This document shows, in pieces, positions 16,122 to 24,336 of a stretch of 64,000 nt of DNA. A program made the position numbers and the translations under genes. Position 1 is the stretch's first letter. The number at the start of each line of letters is the position of its first letter. The stretch covers positions 370,325-434,324 of the forward strand of contig JAFDVZ010000008.1 in the NCBI GenBank assembly GCA_018268715.1, read 5' to 3'. This DNA is from Acidobacteriota bacterium (GTDB taxonomy: Bacteria > Acidobacteriota > Terriglobia > Bryobacterales > Bryobacteraceae). The notes under the pieces were generated by a model that made no database searches, was not told the DNA's origin, and worked only from the letters and a program-made list of their open reading frames with translations.

Positions 16122-18593
16122 TCACCGGATCCGTCGGTAGGTCACCACCACCGCGCCGGGACGCTGGCCGATGCTGACGCGCAACCCTTCGCCGAGCGAC
16201 TTCCCATCCACTTCGACCTCATGGTCTCCCGAGCGAACCAGATATCGTGCGGCCGGATCCAACCCGCGCAGCGCGAACCGCGCCGATTCGAACGGACTGT
16301 CCGGCCTCCGGAACGCCTGCACCATCCCCGCTTGGCCGTCCGGCGAGTGGAACTGCCACCCCATCCACGAGGTGGGCTCCAGGCTGTAAGCCGTCAGCGG
16401 GTAGAAATCCCCGTAGTAATAGCCGGACACAGCCCGCCACTCAGCCAGCAAGGCGCCGAGTTTCTGATAACCCGCCTCGATCCGAGCCGGATCCAACCCT
16501 AACCCGACCGCGGGAGTCACCTGGCTCCAGAAATAATACGGGTCAACGGAGTTAACCGCTGTTCCGAAGTAAGGGATCCACAGCGACATGCCATAGGTCT
16601 GCCCCTGCATCGACGTAGGTTCAAACGCGTAATCGCTGCGCCACAACGGCGCCGACCGGCGCAACGTCTCCAGATCGTCTCTCCGCCCGCCGGAGGCGCA
16701 CGTGTCGATCAATAACTTGGGGAACCGCCGCCGTAACTCGTCCCAATAAGCCAGATAGCCCATGACATGCTGAATTTCAGTAATTCCCTGCCGGTCCGGC
16801 GCGTCGGCGCCACGCCAGATCGCCAGAGGAGCGAAGTTGAAATCCTGTCGATACGTATCGATTCCCTGCTCCGCGATCATCCGGCTGACGTGGTCAACCA
16901 ACCACCGTCGAGCTTCCGGATTGCCCAGAAACAACAGCCGGTCCTTGCCCTTCGGCCCCAGCAGCCACTCCGGATGCTGTTCCGCCAGCCAACTCCCTTC
17001 CGCCACCCGCTCCGGCTCAAACCAGACGATGGTCTTGACGTTCTTGGCGTGCGCGGCAGCCGATATCGGCGTGAATCCGTTCGGAAACCGCTTCGGATCG
17101 GGCTGCCACGTGCCGGTCTTCCACCATCCGTCCTTGTAGATGTACCAACCGGCATCCATCCACCAGTAATCGATCGGAAGCCCCGCCGCGAGGGTCTGTG
17201 CGAGATAGTGCTTCTGGTTTTCCTCGGTGGCTTCCTGCATCTCGATGGTATGCCGGTTACTCCCGCCGGATAACTGCGGAGGCGGCAGTTTCCCGCCCGG
17301 ACGCGGCAAGTTATGTTCAATCATCCACCGCCGCCACAGATTCTGGCCCGCGATCCAATCGCCGCTCCAGAACACCAGCGCAACCAGGGGCGTCCTGACC
17401 TCCTCGCCCGGCGCCAGTCGGAAATGAGTTAGCTCCTGCCCAGCGACGATTCGCACTCCACGCTCGGCGTCCCGCTGAAACAGCGCGCTCCACTGGCCCG
17501 GCCATCCCAAGCCGAGGATAACTCCACGCCCCGCCCAAGCCAGGTTGAAGTAACAGAGATTTCCATCGGTTCCCCGACCGCCCTCCGACGCAATCTTAAG
17601 CTCCGACTTAGCCGCCAGGCGCGTCTCCAACGGCTGAAAATCGGTGGCTGAGTTAGGGCTTCCCTTGGAATGATGCAGAAGGAACTCGCCTTCGGGAGTG
17701 CGATCGAAGGCGGCGTCAATCCCCTGCAGCGACTCGATGATAGGAGTCGCCGCAGTCCCGCCGTTCTTGAGATACACCGTCCACTCGACAGCCGGCGAAT
17801 CGTCGTAGGCGACGCCCACCATCCGCACCGCGAGCCCCGTCGCGGGATCCGTCCAACTCGCCGTGTGCTCCGTCCGATGGCCATCGAGCGAACGCCGCCC
17901 CCGCTTCAGCGTCCATTCTTTCAGCAACGTCGCCGACGGCCGCCCATCGTAAACAAATGAAAATGGCGCTTCCGTCGACCAGTCCCGTTCCGGCGGCCCC
18001 AGCGACACGTCCGCCAGCCGCAGCGCCCCGCTTTCTAATTCGACTCGCGCATCGGCCAGATCGAGCATGTCCCATTCGGACTGATATGTCGGCCCGCGCC
18101 CGCCCTCGTGCGCCAGCCGGAGCGCAAACTCCGAGGCGCCCGCCAACCCCACACGAACCGGCACGCCGGCCATGCCTTCCTTTAACACCGGAGAACGAAA
18201 CAGTTCCCTCCCATTCGCCTCGACGGTCAGCACGACGCTGCCACGCCCGCCGTTCGAGTAATACCCAAGGTCGTTGCTGTCCACGCCAACAACAGCTTCG
18301 AACATCCGCCCCGGCGCCGCCAGGTGAACCACGATCTCCCCGGGCGACGGCATCACGATCCCGCCGTCGTACGGCCGCCCGCCGATCCGCATGACAACGC
18401 CCTTCCGCCGATTCCGTTCGATCGCGCCCGAAGTCAGCCGAACCGTCATGTGAGCCCGCGCCGGCCGCGGCGCCGCGACGCCATCGAACTTCGCCGCGGC
18501 GAAGCGCGCCGCCTCCTCCATTCCATCCTGGCGCGCAAGCCCGAGCCCGCACGTCAGCGCCGCTACAAACCAGACCTTCCGCATGATGTTCAT
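16122..18593 (-). CDS. Secreted GH36 alpha-galactosidase with N-terminal NPCBM domain
   Basis: An 823-residue protein with a signal peptide (to about residue 20). An NPCBM-type carbohydrate-binding sandwich covers about residues 30-190 (VVGVDSNDLGYYSNGG, QSEWDMLDLADARVEL). The GH36 catalytic region follows with an N-terminal beta supersandwich and a TIM barrel: YWWMDAGWY, IVWFEPERV, DTYRQDFN with the likely nucleophile aspartate near 584, and CASGGRRDDLE, the GH36 cysteine/glycine signature. It releases terminal alpha-galactosides or relatives outside the cytoplasm. It leads a minus-strand unit with Gfo/Idh, permease and SDR genes. Two starts are possible: ATG 18593 or ATG 18584 (MRKVWF). A TATTGT box abutting the first ATG would fit the second better. 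Confidence 0.88.
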   Translation of the reverse strand: MNIMRKVWFVAALTCGLGLARQDGMEEAARFAAAKFDGVAAPRPARAHMTVRLTSGAIERNRRKGVVMRIGGRPYDGGIVMPSPGEIVVHLAAPGRMFEAVVGVDSNDLGYYSNGGRGSVVLTVEANGRELFRSPVLKEGMAGVPVRVGLAGASEFALRLAHEGGRGPTYQSEWDMLDLADARVELESGALRLADVSLGPPERDWSTEAPFSFVYDGRPSATLLKEWTLKRGRRSLDGHRTEHTASWTDPATGLAVRMVGVAYDDSPAVEWTVYLKNGGTAATPIIESLQGIDAAFDRTPEGEFLLHHSKGSPNSATDFQPLETRLAAKSELKIASEGGRGTDGNLCYFNLAWAGRGVILGLGWPGQWSALFQRDAERGVRIVAGQELTHFRLAPGEEVRTPLVALVFWSGDWIAGQNLWRRWMIEHNLPRPGGKLPPPQLSGGSNRHTIEMQEATEENQKHYLAQTLAAGLPIDYWWMDAGWYIYKDGWWKTGTWQPDPKRFPNGFTPISAAAHAKNVKTIVWFEPERVAEGSWLAEQHPEWLLGPKGKDRLLFLGNPEARRWLVDHVSRMIAEQGIDTYRQDFNFAPLAIWRGADAPDRQGITEIQHVMGYLAYWDELRRRFPKLLIDTCASGGRRDDLETLRRSAPLWRSDYAFEPTSMQGQTYGMSLWIPYFGTAVNSVDPYYFWSQVTPAVGLGLDPARIEAGYQKLGALLAEWRAVSGYYYGDFYPLTAYSLEPTSWMGWQFHSPDGQAGMVQAFRRPDSPFESARFALRGLDPAARYLVRSGDHEVEVDGKSLGEGLRVSIGQRPGAVVVTYRRIR

Positions 18594-18646
18594 ACAATAG
18601 CTCCCCGCAAGGGGATAGAATGTCGATGCTGATACAGGAGGCCTTC

Positions 18647-20005
18647 ATGACCCGACGCGATCTCGTCAAATCCGCCGCCGCTTTCACCATCCTGCCCGCC
18701 CACCTCGTTCGCGGCTATCAGGCGAATGAGAAGGTGAACGTCGGCGTCATCGGCGTGGGAGGCGTAGGCAGCGGGAACGCGAGCAAACTCGCTCAATTGG
18801 GCGAGAACGTCGTGGCGCTGTGCGACGTCGACTCCGGCATCCTCGAACGCCGGGCCCAGTCGCACCCCAAGGCCCGCAAGTACACCGACTTCCGCCAGAT
18901 GATGGACAAGGAAAAACTCGACGGCGTCGTCGTGGCAACTCCCGACCACACCCACGCCTACATCAGCATTACGGCGATGAAGCGCGGCCTCAACGTCTAC
19001 TGCCAGAAACCCCTGACCAAGACCATCGCCGAAGCCCGCCTCATGGCCGAAGTCGCCAGACAGCAGAAGGTCGTCACCCAAATGGGCACCGCCAGCGCGG
19101 CCGGCGAGACTACCCGCCGCGACCTGGAACTCGTCCGCTCCGGCATGCTCGGCGACATCACCGAAGTCCACGCCTGGACCAATCGCGCCCTCTGGCCGCA
19201 GGGCTTTACGCGCCCCACCGGCTCCGACCCGGTCCCGTCGAGCCTCAACTGGGACCTTTGGCTCGGCCCCGCCGCCGCGCGCCCGTACCTCGCCAAGTGG
19301 CCCGAAGGCCATCCAATGTACAAAATCCCGGAGCGTCTGAACGCCTTCCGCAAGAACTGGTGGACCGACAGTTGGCCCAGCGTCTACCATCAGTTCACCT
19401 GGCGTGGCTGGCAGGAGTTCGGCACGGGGGCGCTCGGCGATATCGCGCCGCACACGTTGAACGTCGTCTTCTGGGCGCTCGAACTCGGCGCGCCCGCCGC
19501 GGTGGAAGTGGTGGACACCTCCGGCATGACGCGCGACATGTACCCGGAATGGAGCATCCTCCGTTTCGACTTCCCCTCCCGCGGCGCGCGCCCGCCGGTC
19601 AGCATCTACTGGTACGACGGCGGCAAGGAACCCGTGCGGGAGATCGCCGGCGGAGACAAGGACGAAGGCGGCCTGGTCTGGATCGGCACGAAGGGCAGTT
19701 GGCCCGCCGCCCGTGGACCGTACTTCGGCAAGTCAGCCGACGCCTACCCCAAGCCGCCGGCCGTCGACTGGCCGTATCAGGAGGTGCACACCGACTGGGT
19801 CCGCGGCATCAAGACCGGATTCCAGCCGAGCGCCCACTTCGGCTACTCGGGCCCGTTCACCGAGGCGTACCTGCTGGGCAACATCGCCCTCAAGATGGGC
19901 CACCGCATCGAATGGAACCCGCTGACCCGTCAGATCACCAACTGCCGTGAAGCGAACCAATACCTGAGCCATGAGTACCGCAAAGGCTGGGAGTTGCCGG
20001 TCTGA
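18647..20005 (+). CDS. Tat-leader Gfo/Idh/MocA-family oxidoreductase
   Basis: A 452-residue protein. ATG 18647 was chosen because CAGGAGG lies six bases before it and the product then begins MTRRDLVKSAAAFTIL, a Tat-type leader. The Rossmann part includes NVGVIGVGGVGSGNASKL, VALCDVDSG, VVVATPDHTHAY and the YCQKPLTKT signature with the conserved lysine. The C-terminal half contains GDIAPHTLNVVFW and the long insertions typical of secreted acidobacterial and planctomycete members. NAD(P)-dependent sugar oxidation or reduction is expected. The gene is divergent from the GH36 operon, with 53 bases between the start codons, so the two are likely regulated together. TAGAAT at 18616-18621 is a possible -10 box, giving a leader of about 19 bases. 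Confidence 0.87.
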   Translation: MTRRDLVKSAAAFTILPAHLVRGYQANEKVNVGVIGVGGVGSGNASKLAQLGENVVALCDVDSGILERRAQSHPKARKYTDFRQMMDKEKLDGVVVATPDHTHAYISITAMKRGLNVYCQKPLTKTIAEARLMAEVARQQKVVTQMGTASAAGETTRRDLELVRSGMLGDITEVHAWTNRALWPQGFTRPTGSDPVPSSLNWDLWLGPAAARPYLAKWPEGHPMYKIPERLNAFRKNWWTDSWPSVYHQFTWRGWQEFGTGALGDIAPHTLNVVFWALELGAPAAVEVVDTSGMTRDMYPEWSILRFDFPSRGARPPVSIYWYDGGKEPVREIAGGDKDEGGLVWIGTKGSWPAARGPYFGKSADAYPKPPAVDWPYQEVHTDWVRGIKTGFQPSAHFGYSGPFTEAYLLGNIALKMGHRIEWNPLTRQITNCREANQYLSHEYRKGWELPV

Positions 20006-20015
20006 TCCGGGGCGC

Positions 20016-22253
20016 TTAAGCCCGCCCCGACGCCTCCAGACATGCGCGGTACATGCGCGTGAAGTCCCGCGCCAACCCCGACGTGCGCAGTTCCTCCACC
20101 GTGAAGCGGGTCTTGTGCCGCCAGTTCGGGTACTGCGCCGTGGTGCCTGGCAGGTTCTGCTGATCGAGTTGCTTCATCAGGTCCTCCTCGCTGAGCAGCA
20201 TCAGCGAGGCGGGCGTCGCCGCCAGGAACCGGACGATTGCGTAGTGCAGATCACCGGTTAGTTGTGGAATCCTCGCGGCGTCGCGCGAATGCCAATCGGG
20301 CAGCAACCCGGCGCGAGACAACACATCCAGGATGCGCTGTTTCTCCCGCATCCGGTCGAACATCGCCGAATAGTAGCTCGCATCGTCCGGGAAAATGCCC
20401 GCCGCCCGCCGCGCCTCGACGTCCCGGTTCTCCCAAAATCCGGCGAGCGTCGGCAAATCGTGCGTGCTGGCGGAGACCAGCGCCTGCTCGGTATACTCCC
20501 GCGGCAATTTGAATGAGCCGTCATGATGGCGCTCGAAGTAGAACAGCCGATAGCTCAGCATGCCGAACTTCCCGAGCGTCTCGCGGATGTCGTCGGCCAC
20601 CGTGCCCAAATCCTCTCCGACAATGATCACCCGGTTCCGCACGCTTTCGAGCGCCAGGATTCGAACCAGATCCTCGTGCCGGTCCCGCACGTAGATTCCC
20701 CGCTTGGCGTCCACATCGTCCGGAATCCAGAAAAGGTGGAAGAACCGCATGACATGGTCGATGCGTAGCGCCCCGCCGTGCCGGATATTCTGCCGGATGC
20801 TTTGGGCGAACAAGCGGTAGCCGTCCTCATAGTGGGCATTGGAATCTGGCGGCGGAAACGACCAGTCCTGCCCGTTGGGCGAAAAGTCGTCGGGCGGCGC
20901 TCCCACCCGGCAGCCTTCGACGTAAAATCGCCGGTGAGCCCAAAGGTCGGCCCCATAGCGGTCCGTGGCGAGCGCGAGGTCATGGTACAGCCCGACCGTC
21001 ATGCCCAGTTCCTTGGCGCGGCGTTGCGCCGATTCCAGTCCAAGGTCGATCTGCCACTGGACATACTTGAAGAACAGCACGCTCCGCCAGTGTTCCGTGG
21101 CGAACCGGCGGGTCTCCTCCGAGTTCGGATCGCGATAAGCGGCCGGCCAATCGCGCCACAGGTAAATTTCGGGGTCCGCACGATGAATGGACTCATCGAG
21201 CGCACAGAAGACGGCGTAGGTATCGAGCGGCCGGCCCTCCTGCTCCACGTATTGCCGGAACTCCTCCGCCCGCGGCGTCTGGCGGCGGTACTCGTTGTGG
21301 AAGAAGCTCCGGAACAGAACTTTCAAAACGCGAAGTTTCAGGCGGTTGACCTTCTCATATTCGACAAACTCCGCCTCACGCAAGGCGCGGATCTCAGCCT
21401 GCATCGGGTTGGCGGCGACGATCGCCCGCGCCCGAGGCGACAGCCGGAAATCCTCCACCGCCTCCAGATCGAGATAGATCGGGTTCTTATAGAAGCTGCA
21501 CAGCGGCAGGTAGGGGCTGGTGTTGTACGGCTGTCGATTGGCGAGAGCGTGAAGCGGATTCAGTCCGACGAACGACACTCCAAGGTCCTGCGCCGCCCAC
21601 TCAATGAAGGCCTCCAAATCGGTGAAATCGCCGCAACCCCAGTTCCTCTCGGACCGGATTCCGTACAGGCTGACGAAGATGCCGCCAGTCCGGTAGTCGG
21701 CGCTGGGTTCGTTTGGAAAATAGGCGTGGTCCGGGCACAGAATCCAGCGGACGCGGGCCTCCTCACCGCCGGGAATGGCAATCGAGAGCTCATGGTAGCC
21801 GAGGCGCGGTTTGAACGGCAGCGCCGCGGTCCGGGCGACAAACGACCTGCCGCCAGCCGTCAGGCGACCGGTTTCCTCCGCTCTGGCCAGGTCGATGACG
21901 CCCCTTTCGGAGGATCCGTCCTCCCAGCGGACCTCGATCAGCGCGACGCCATCGTAGCCCGCAGCCGTGCGGAGTGTGATCGAATCCTCCCCGGCGCTCG
22001 CCACCAGCGTCGGCGGGGCGAGCGCCGACCACTCCTGCAGCAGACGAGCTTCGACGGCTCGGTCCAGGGCTTCGGTGGTGGCGGCATCGACGCCCATCGA
22101 CCGCAACACGGAGGCGATGGCTTCGGCAGGCGCGACGTGGTGCTTGCCCCAGATGTCCCAATATTCGCGCTCGATTCCGAACAGATCGGCGGCTCGTTCC
22201 AGCGCGCTTTCGTAAGTCTTTGATGGAGCATAGGAAACGTTGGGTTTGGGCAT
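20016..22253 (-). CDS. malQ: 4-alpha-glucanotransferase (amylomaltase, GH77)
   Basis: A 745-residue cytoplasmic enzyme. The N-terminal 150 or so residues form the extension seen in E. coli-type MalQ (LFGIEREYWDIWGKHH, AIASVLRSMGVD). The GH77 catalytic set is present: GALRIDHVMRFFHLFW with the nucleophile aspartate at about 499, IIVGEDLGTV with the acid/base glutamate, and STHDLPTLAGFW with the stabilising aspartate. It transfers alpha-1,4-glucan segments between maltodextrins, releasing glucose. No glycogen phosphorylase or maltodextrin transporter is adjacent. It converges on the Gfo/Idh gene and diverges from nuoB, with about 40 bases between the start codons. Confidence 0.95.
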   Translation of the reverse strand: MPKPNVSYAPSKTYESALERAADLFGIEREYWDIWGKHHVAPAEAIASVLRSMGVDAATTEALDRAVEARLLQEWSALAPPTLVASAGEDSITLRTAAGYDGVALIEVRWEDGSSERGVIDLARAEETGRLTAGGRSFVARTAALPFKPRLGYHELSIAIPGGEEARVRWILCPDHAYFPNEPSADYRTGGIFVSLYGIRSERNWGCGDFTDLEAFIEWAAQDLGVSFVGLNPLHALANRQPYNTSPYLPLCSFYKNPIYLDLEAVEDFRLSPRARAIVAANPMQAEIRALREAEFVEYEKVNRLKLRVLKVLFRSFFHNEYRRQTPRAEEFRQYVEQEGRPLDTYAVFCALDESIHRADPEIYLWRDWPAAYRDPNSEETRRFATEHWRSVLFFKYVQWQIDLGLESAQRRAKELGMTVGLYHDLALATDRYGADLWAHRRFYVEGCRVGAPPDDFSPNGQDWSFPPPDSNAHYEDGYRLFAQSIRQNIRHGGALRIDHVMRFFHLFWIPDDVDAKRGIYVRDRHEDLVRILALESVRNRVIIVGEDLGTVADDIRETLGKFGMLSYRLFYFERHHDGSFKLPREYTEQALVSASTHDLPTLAGFWENRDVEARRAAGIFPDDASYYSAMFDRMREKQRILDVLSRAGLLPDWHSRDAARIPQLTGDLHYAIVRFLAATPASLMLLSEEDLMKQLDQQNLPGTTAQYPNWRHKTRFTVEELRTSGLARDFTRMYRACLEASGRA

Positions 22254-22288
22254 TCGAGGGTAAACTTCGATGGTAGCGTGTCCCGTGA

Positions 22289-22294
22289 GATAAT
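22289..22294 (+). promoter_or_regulatory. -10 box before nuoB
   Basis: GATAAT directly abuts ATG 22295 and ends 6 bases before an in-frame GTG at 22301. A normal spacing would start the transcript at that GTG, making nuoB leaderless and two codons shorter. Confidence 0.4.
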
Positions 22295-22852
22295 ATGGGC
22301 GTGGAATCGGACAACACGTTTCGTTTGAGCCAGCCGCCCGAGTTGTTCTCCCGCATCGATTCGGCCGGCGCCGGGGATTTCTCCGACACGGTGTTCACGA
22401 CGACGCTGGACAAAGCGATTAACTGGGCCCGCAAGAACTCGATCTGGCCCATGAGCTTTGGCCTGGCGTGCTGCGCGATCGAAATGATGTCGATGATCGC
22501 CTCACGCTACGACATCTCCCGGTTCGGCGCGGAAGTGATGCGGGGGTCGCCGCGACAGTCCGATCTCATGATCATCGCCGGCCGTGTGTCGAACAAGATG
22601 GCCCCGGTAATCCGGCGCTTGTACGAGCAGATGCCCGAACCGAAGTGGGTTATCTCGATGGGCGCCTGCGCGACATCGACCGGCGTTTTCAGCAACTACG
22701 CGTTGATTCCCGTCAATCAGGTAATTCCGGTGGACGTCTATGTGCCGGGATGCCCTCCTCGCCCCGAGCAGTTGATTTACTCCATCATGTTGTTGCAGAA
22801 GAAGATCGAGCAGGAGCGGGGGACCGTGCAGAAGGTGCTGAACCTCGCCTGA
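22295..22852 (+). CDS. nuoB: NADH-quinone oxidoreductase subunit B
   Basis: A 185-residue protein with the four cysteine ligands of the N2 [4Fe-4S] cluster: Cys59-Cys60 in [10 protein letters not shown], Cys125 in GACATSTG and Cys153 in PGCPPRPEQ. In complex I this subunit passes electrons to quinone at the base of the hydrophilic arm. No other nuo gene is in the window, so this is a solitary copy, either a paralogue of a subunit in a main operon elsewhere or a scattered complex I gene. The start may be ATG 22295 or GTG 22301; the -10 box favours the GTG. Confidence 0.93.
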   Translation: MGVESDNTFRLSQPPELFSRIDSAGAGDFSDTVFTTTLDKAINWARKNSIWPMSFGLACCAIEMMSMIASRYDISRFGAEVMRGSPRQSDLMIIAGRVSNKMAPVIRRLYEQMPEPKWVISMGACATSTGVFSNYALIPVNQVIPVDVYVPGCPPRPEQLIYSIMLLQKKIEQERGTVQKVLNLA

Positions 22853-22886
22853 GGCGGTCGGTCGCTCGGGAATTTTCCGCCTTTAT
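22852..22886 (+). terminator. Possible terminator after nuoB
   Basis: AGGCGG at 22852-22857 pairs with CCGCCT at 22877-22882 and is followed by TTATAAAA. The loop is long (19 bases), so the structure is weak. Confidence 0.4.
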
Positions 22887-22897
22887 AAAAATTTTCA

Positions 22898-22917
22898 AAG
22901 TCTATTCAAGTCTATTC
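22898..22917 (+). repeat. Perfect tandem 10-bp direct repeat upstream of flaG
   Basis: Two head-to-tail copies of AAGTCTATTC lie 64 bases before the flaG start. The 10-bp period puts both copies on one face of the helix, as for a dimeric response regulator or activator. The neighbourhood is AT-rich compared with the rest of the window. Confidence 0.6.
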
Positions 22918-22980
22918 CGGTCTCACCGATGAGTTGCTTGAACGGAGACGCTGATACGCTCTCGTTCGAAGGTGGGATGT

Positions 22981-23274
22981 ATGGACATAGGACGCGTTCA
23001 ACCTGCCGGTGTCGGGCTTGGGACGGGTGTGGATCACCTGAATTACCAGCCTGGATCGAAAGAGCCACCGGCCGCGCAACGACAACTAATTCAAGCGGTG
23101 AAGGCGTTGAATGGCACGGAGCTTTTCGGACACGATAGCGAACTGACCTTCGTCTTCGACCGCGAAACACACAAGGCCCTGGTTCGAGTCGTGAACAAGA
23201 ATACCCGTGAGGTACTCTTGCAGATACCGCCAGAGAGTGTTCTCAGAATGGCGGAGGAAAGGAAATCGCTCTAA
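22981..23274 (+). CDS. flaG: FlaG-family flagellar protein
   Basis: A 97-residue protein from ATG 22981, with AAGGTGG six bases upstream; an in-frame GTG at 22972 would add three residues. The C-terminal half matches the FlaG pattern of a small beta sheet: LTFVFDRETHKALVRVVNK, then TREVLLQIPPESVLRM. The N-terminal part is low-complexity. FlaG proteins affect filament length or assembly and are usually found beside fliD/fliS and flagellin genes; here fliS follows after 4 bases, but fliD and flagellin are not in the window. Confidence 0.88.
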   Translation: MDIGRVQPAGVGLGTGVDHLNYQPGSKEPPAAQRQLIQAVKALNGTELFGHDSELTFVFDRETHKALVRVVNKNTREVLLQIPPESVLRMAEERKSL

Positions 23275-23278
23275 ACCA

Positions 23279-23746
23279 ATGCAGCCAGGCATGTACCAGG
23301 AATACCTCGACAACGAGGTTCTGACGGCCGATCCGATCAAACTGATTCAACTGCTGTATCGGGGCGCTTTAGAGTCTATCGCCCAAGCTCGCGCGGCGCT
23401 CGCCGCCGGCGACATCTCGGCCCGAGGCCACATGGTCGGCAAGGCCGTCGCGATCGTGAACGAATTGGCGTTGTCCCTGGACCATTCGCAAAGTCCTGAA
23501 CTGAGCAGGAACCTGGTGGAACTGTACGACTACATGGCTCGCCGCCTGAATGAAGCCAACGCGAAACAGGCTGATGAGCCTCTCGCTGAAGTGGCGCGTC
23601 TGTTGGCTGATCTCCTGACGGCGTGGCAACAGCTCGCCGAGCAGGCGCTGCAACCGACTCTCTCGGCAGAAACCGTTGGGGGCGGAGCGGCGGCCTACGC
23701 GGCCGAAGCAGGCGCTGAATACCAGCGGGTCAGCTACGCTTGGTGA
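23279..23746 (+). CDS. fliS: Flagellin export chaperone FliS
   Basis: A 155-residue, mostly helical protein from ATG 23279; ATG 23291 (MYQEYLDNEV) is an alternative. It has the FliS signature YLDNEVLTADPIKLIQLLYRGAL at the N-terminus and the LSRNLVELYDYMARRLNEAN helix. FliS binds the C-terminus of newly made flagellin in the cytoplasm and keeps it unfolded for export. Its last 17 bases overlap the end of flgM on the opposite strand, so the flaG-fliS pair converges on the rod/ring operon. The C-terminal 20 residues are Ala/Gly-rich and probably disordered. Confidence 0.92.
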   Translation: MQPGMYQEYLDNEVLTADPIKLIQLLYRGALESIAQARAALAAGDISARGHMVGKAVAIVNELALSLDHSQSPELSRNLVELYDYMARRLNEANAKQADEPLAEVARLLADLLTAWQQLAEQALQPTLSAETVGGGAAAYAAEAGAEYQRVSYAW

Positions 23747-24026
23747 AATCAGAGAGGTGGGCGTCGACAAGCCGCCCCGCGAGTTCTCGCGCGGGAATGG
23801 AGTAGGTTCCGTTTTGAACCTGCTCCCGAAGGCGCTCGATTCGAGCCGTCCGAACGGGATCCGTCTCGAGTTGGTTGGCGACGCTTGACGTCGTGATAGG
23901 ATCCGGCTCCTGGCTGGGCGTCGCCGCCGTGTCTGCGCCCACCCGATCCTTTCGGGTGAGTTTCGACGTTGCAGCGTCCCCGGTGACGGGCAGCGATATA
24001 CTCGCGTTATCGTTCTGTACCTTCAT
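23730..24026 (-). CDS. flgM: Anti-sigma-28 factor FlgM
   Basis: A 98-residue protein from ATG 24026 (MKVQND). The C-terminal half carries the FlgM sigma-binding pattern: RTARIERLREQVQNGTYSIP followed by ARELAGRLVDAHLSDF. FlgM binds FliA in the cytoplasm until the hook is finished and is then exported, releasing late gene expression. Its partner fliA is in the same locus at 38874. It is the last gene of the minus-strand rod/ring operon, 7 bases after the rod-binding gene. The N-terminal half is polar and probably unfolded, as usual. A longer in-frame version upstream overlaps flgJ and is not needed. Confidence 0.88.
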   Translation of the reverse strand: MKVQNDNASISLPVTGDAATSKLTRKDRVGADTAATPSQEPDPITTSSVANQLETDPVRTARIERLREQVQNGTYSIPARELAGRLVDAHLSDFTKRS

Positions 24027-24033
24027 CAAGAAC

Positions 24034-24336
24034 TCACTTCTTATCAAATCCAGCCACCACCAGTTTAGCGATACCGAAGCCGCCCTTGGCGGCCAGTAGC
24101 TGGGCAAACTGCTGTTCGGCCATCTCCGACATCGTCGACCCCGTCTGATCCTCCCCAGTCCCGGACCAGTCCCCGGTCCCAGACGCCCGCGCCGACTTCA
24201 GCATCTCCTCGATCATCAGCGCTTCGAACTGCTTCGCCGCATCCGCGATTTTCTCCGGGTCCCGCGAAGATGTGGATTTCGAGTCGGCAGAGGACCCGGG
24301 AGTGGTCAGAATTGCATTCAGTCCTAGCGAATTCAT
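24034..24336 (-). CDS. flgJ: Rod-binding protein (FlgJ N-terminal domain only)
   Basis: A 100-residue protein consisting only of the rod-binding domain: KIADAAKQFEALMIEEMLKSAR, then TMSEMAEQQFAQLLAAKGGFGIA. In gamma-proteobacteria this domain is fused to a peptidoglycan hydrolase that opens the wall for the rod; here the hydrolase half is absent, as in many other phyla, so a separate enzyme must do that work. The ATG at 24336 shares one base with the flgI stop (TGATG), indicating translational coupling. flgM follows after 7 bases. Confidence 0.87.
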   Translation of the reverse strand: MNSLGLNAILTTPGSSADSKSTSSRDPEKIADAAKQFEALMIEEMLKSARASGTGDWSGTGEDQTGSTMSEMAEQQFAQLLAAKGGFGIAKLVVAGFDKK

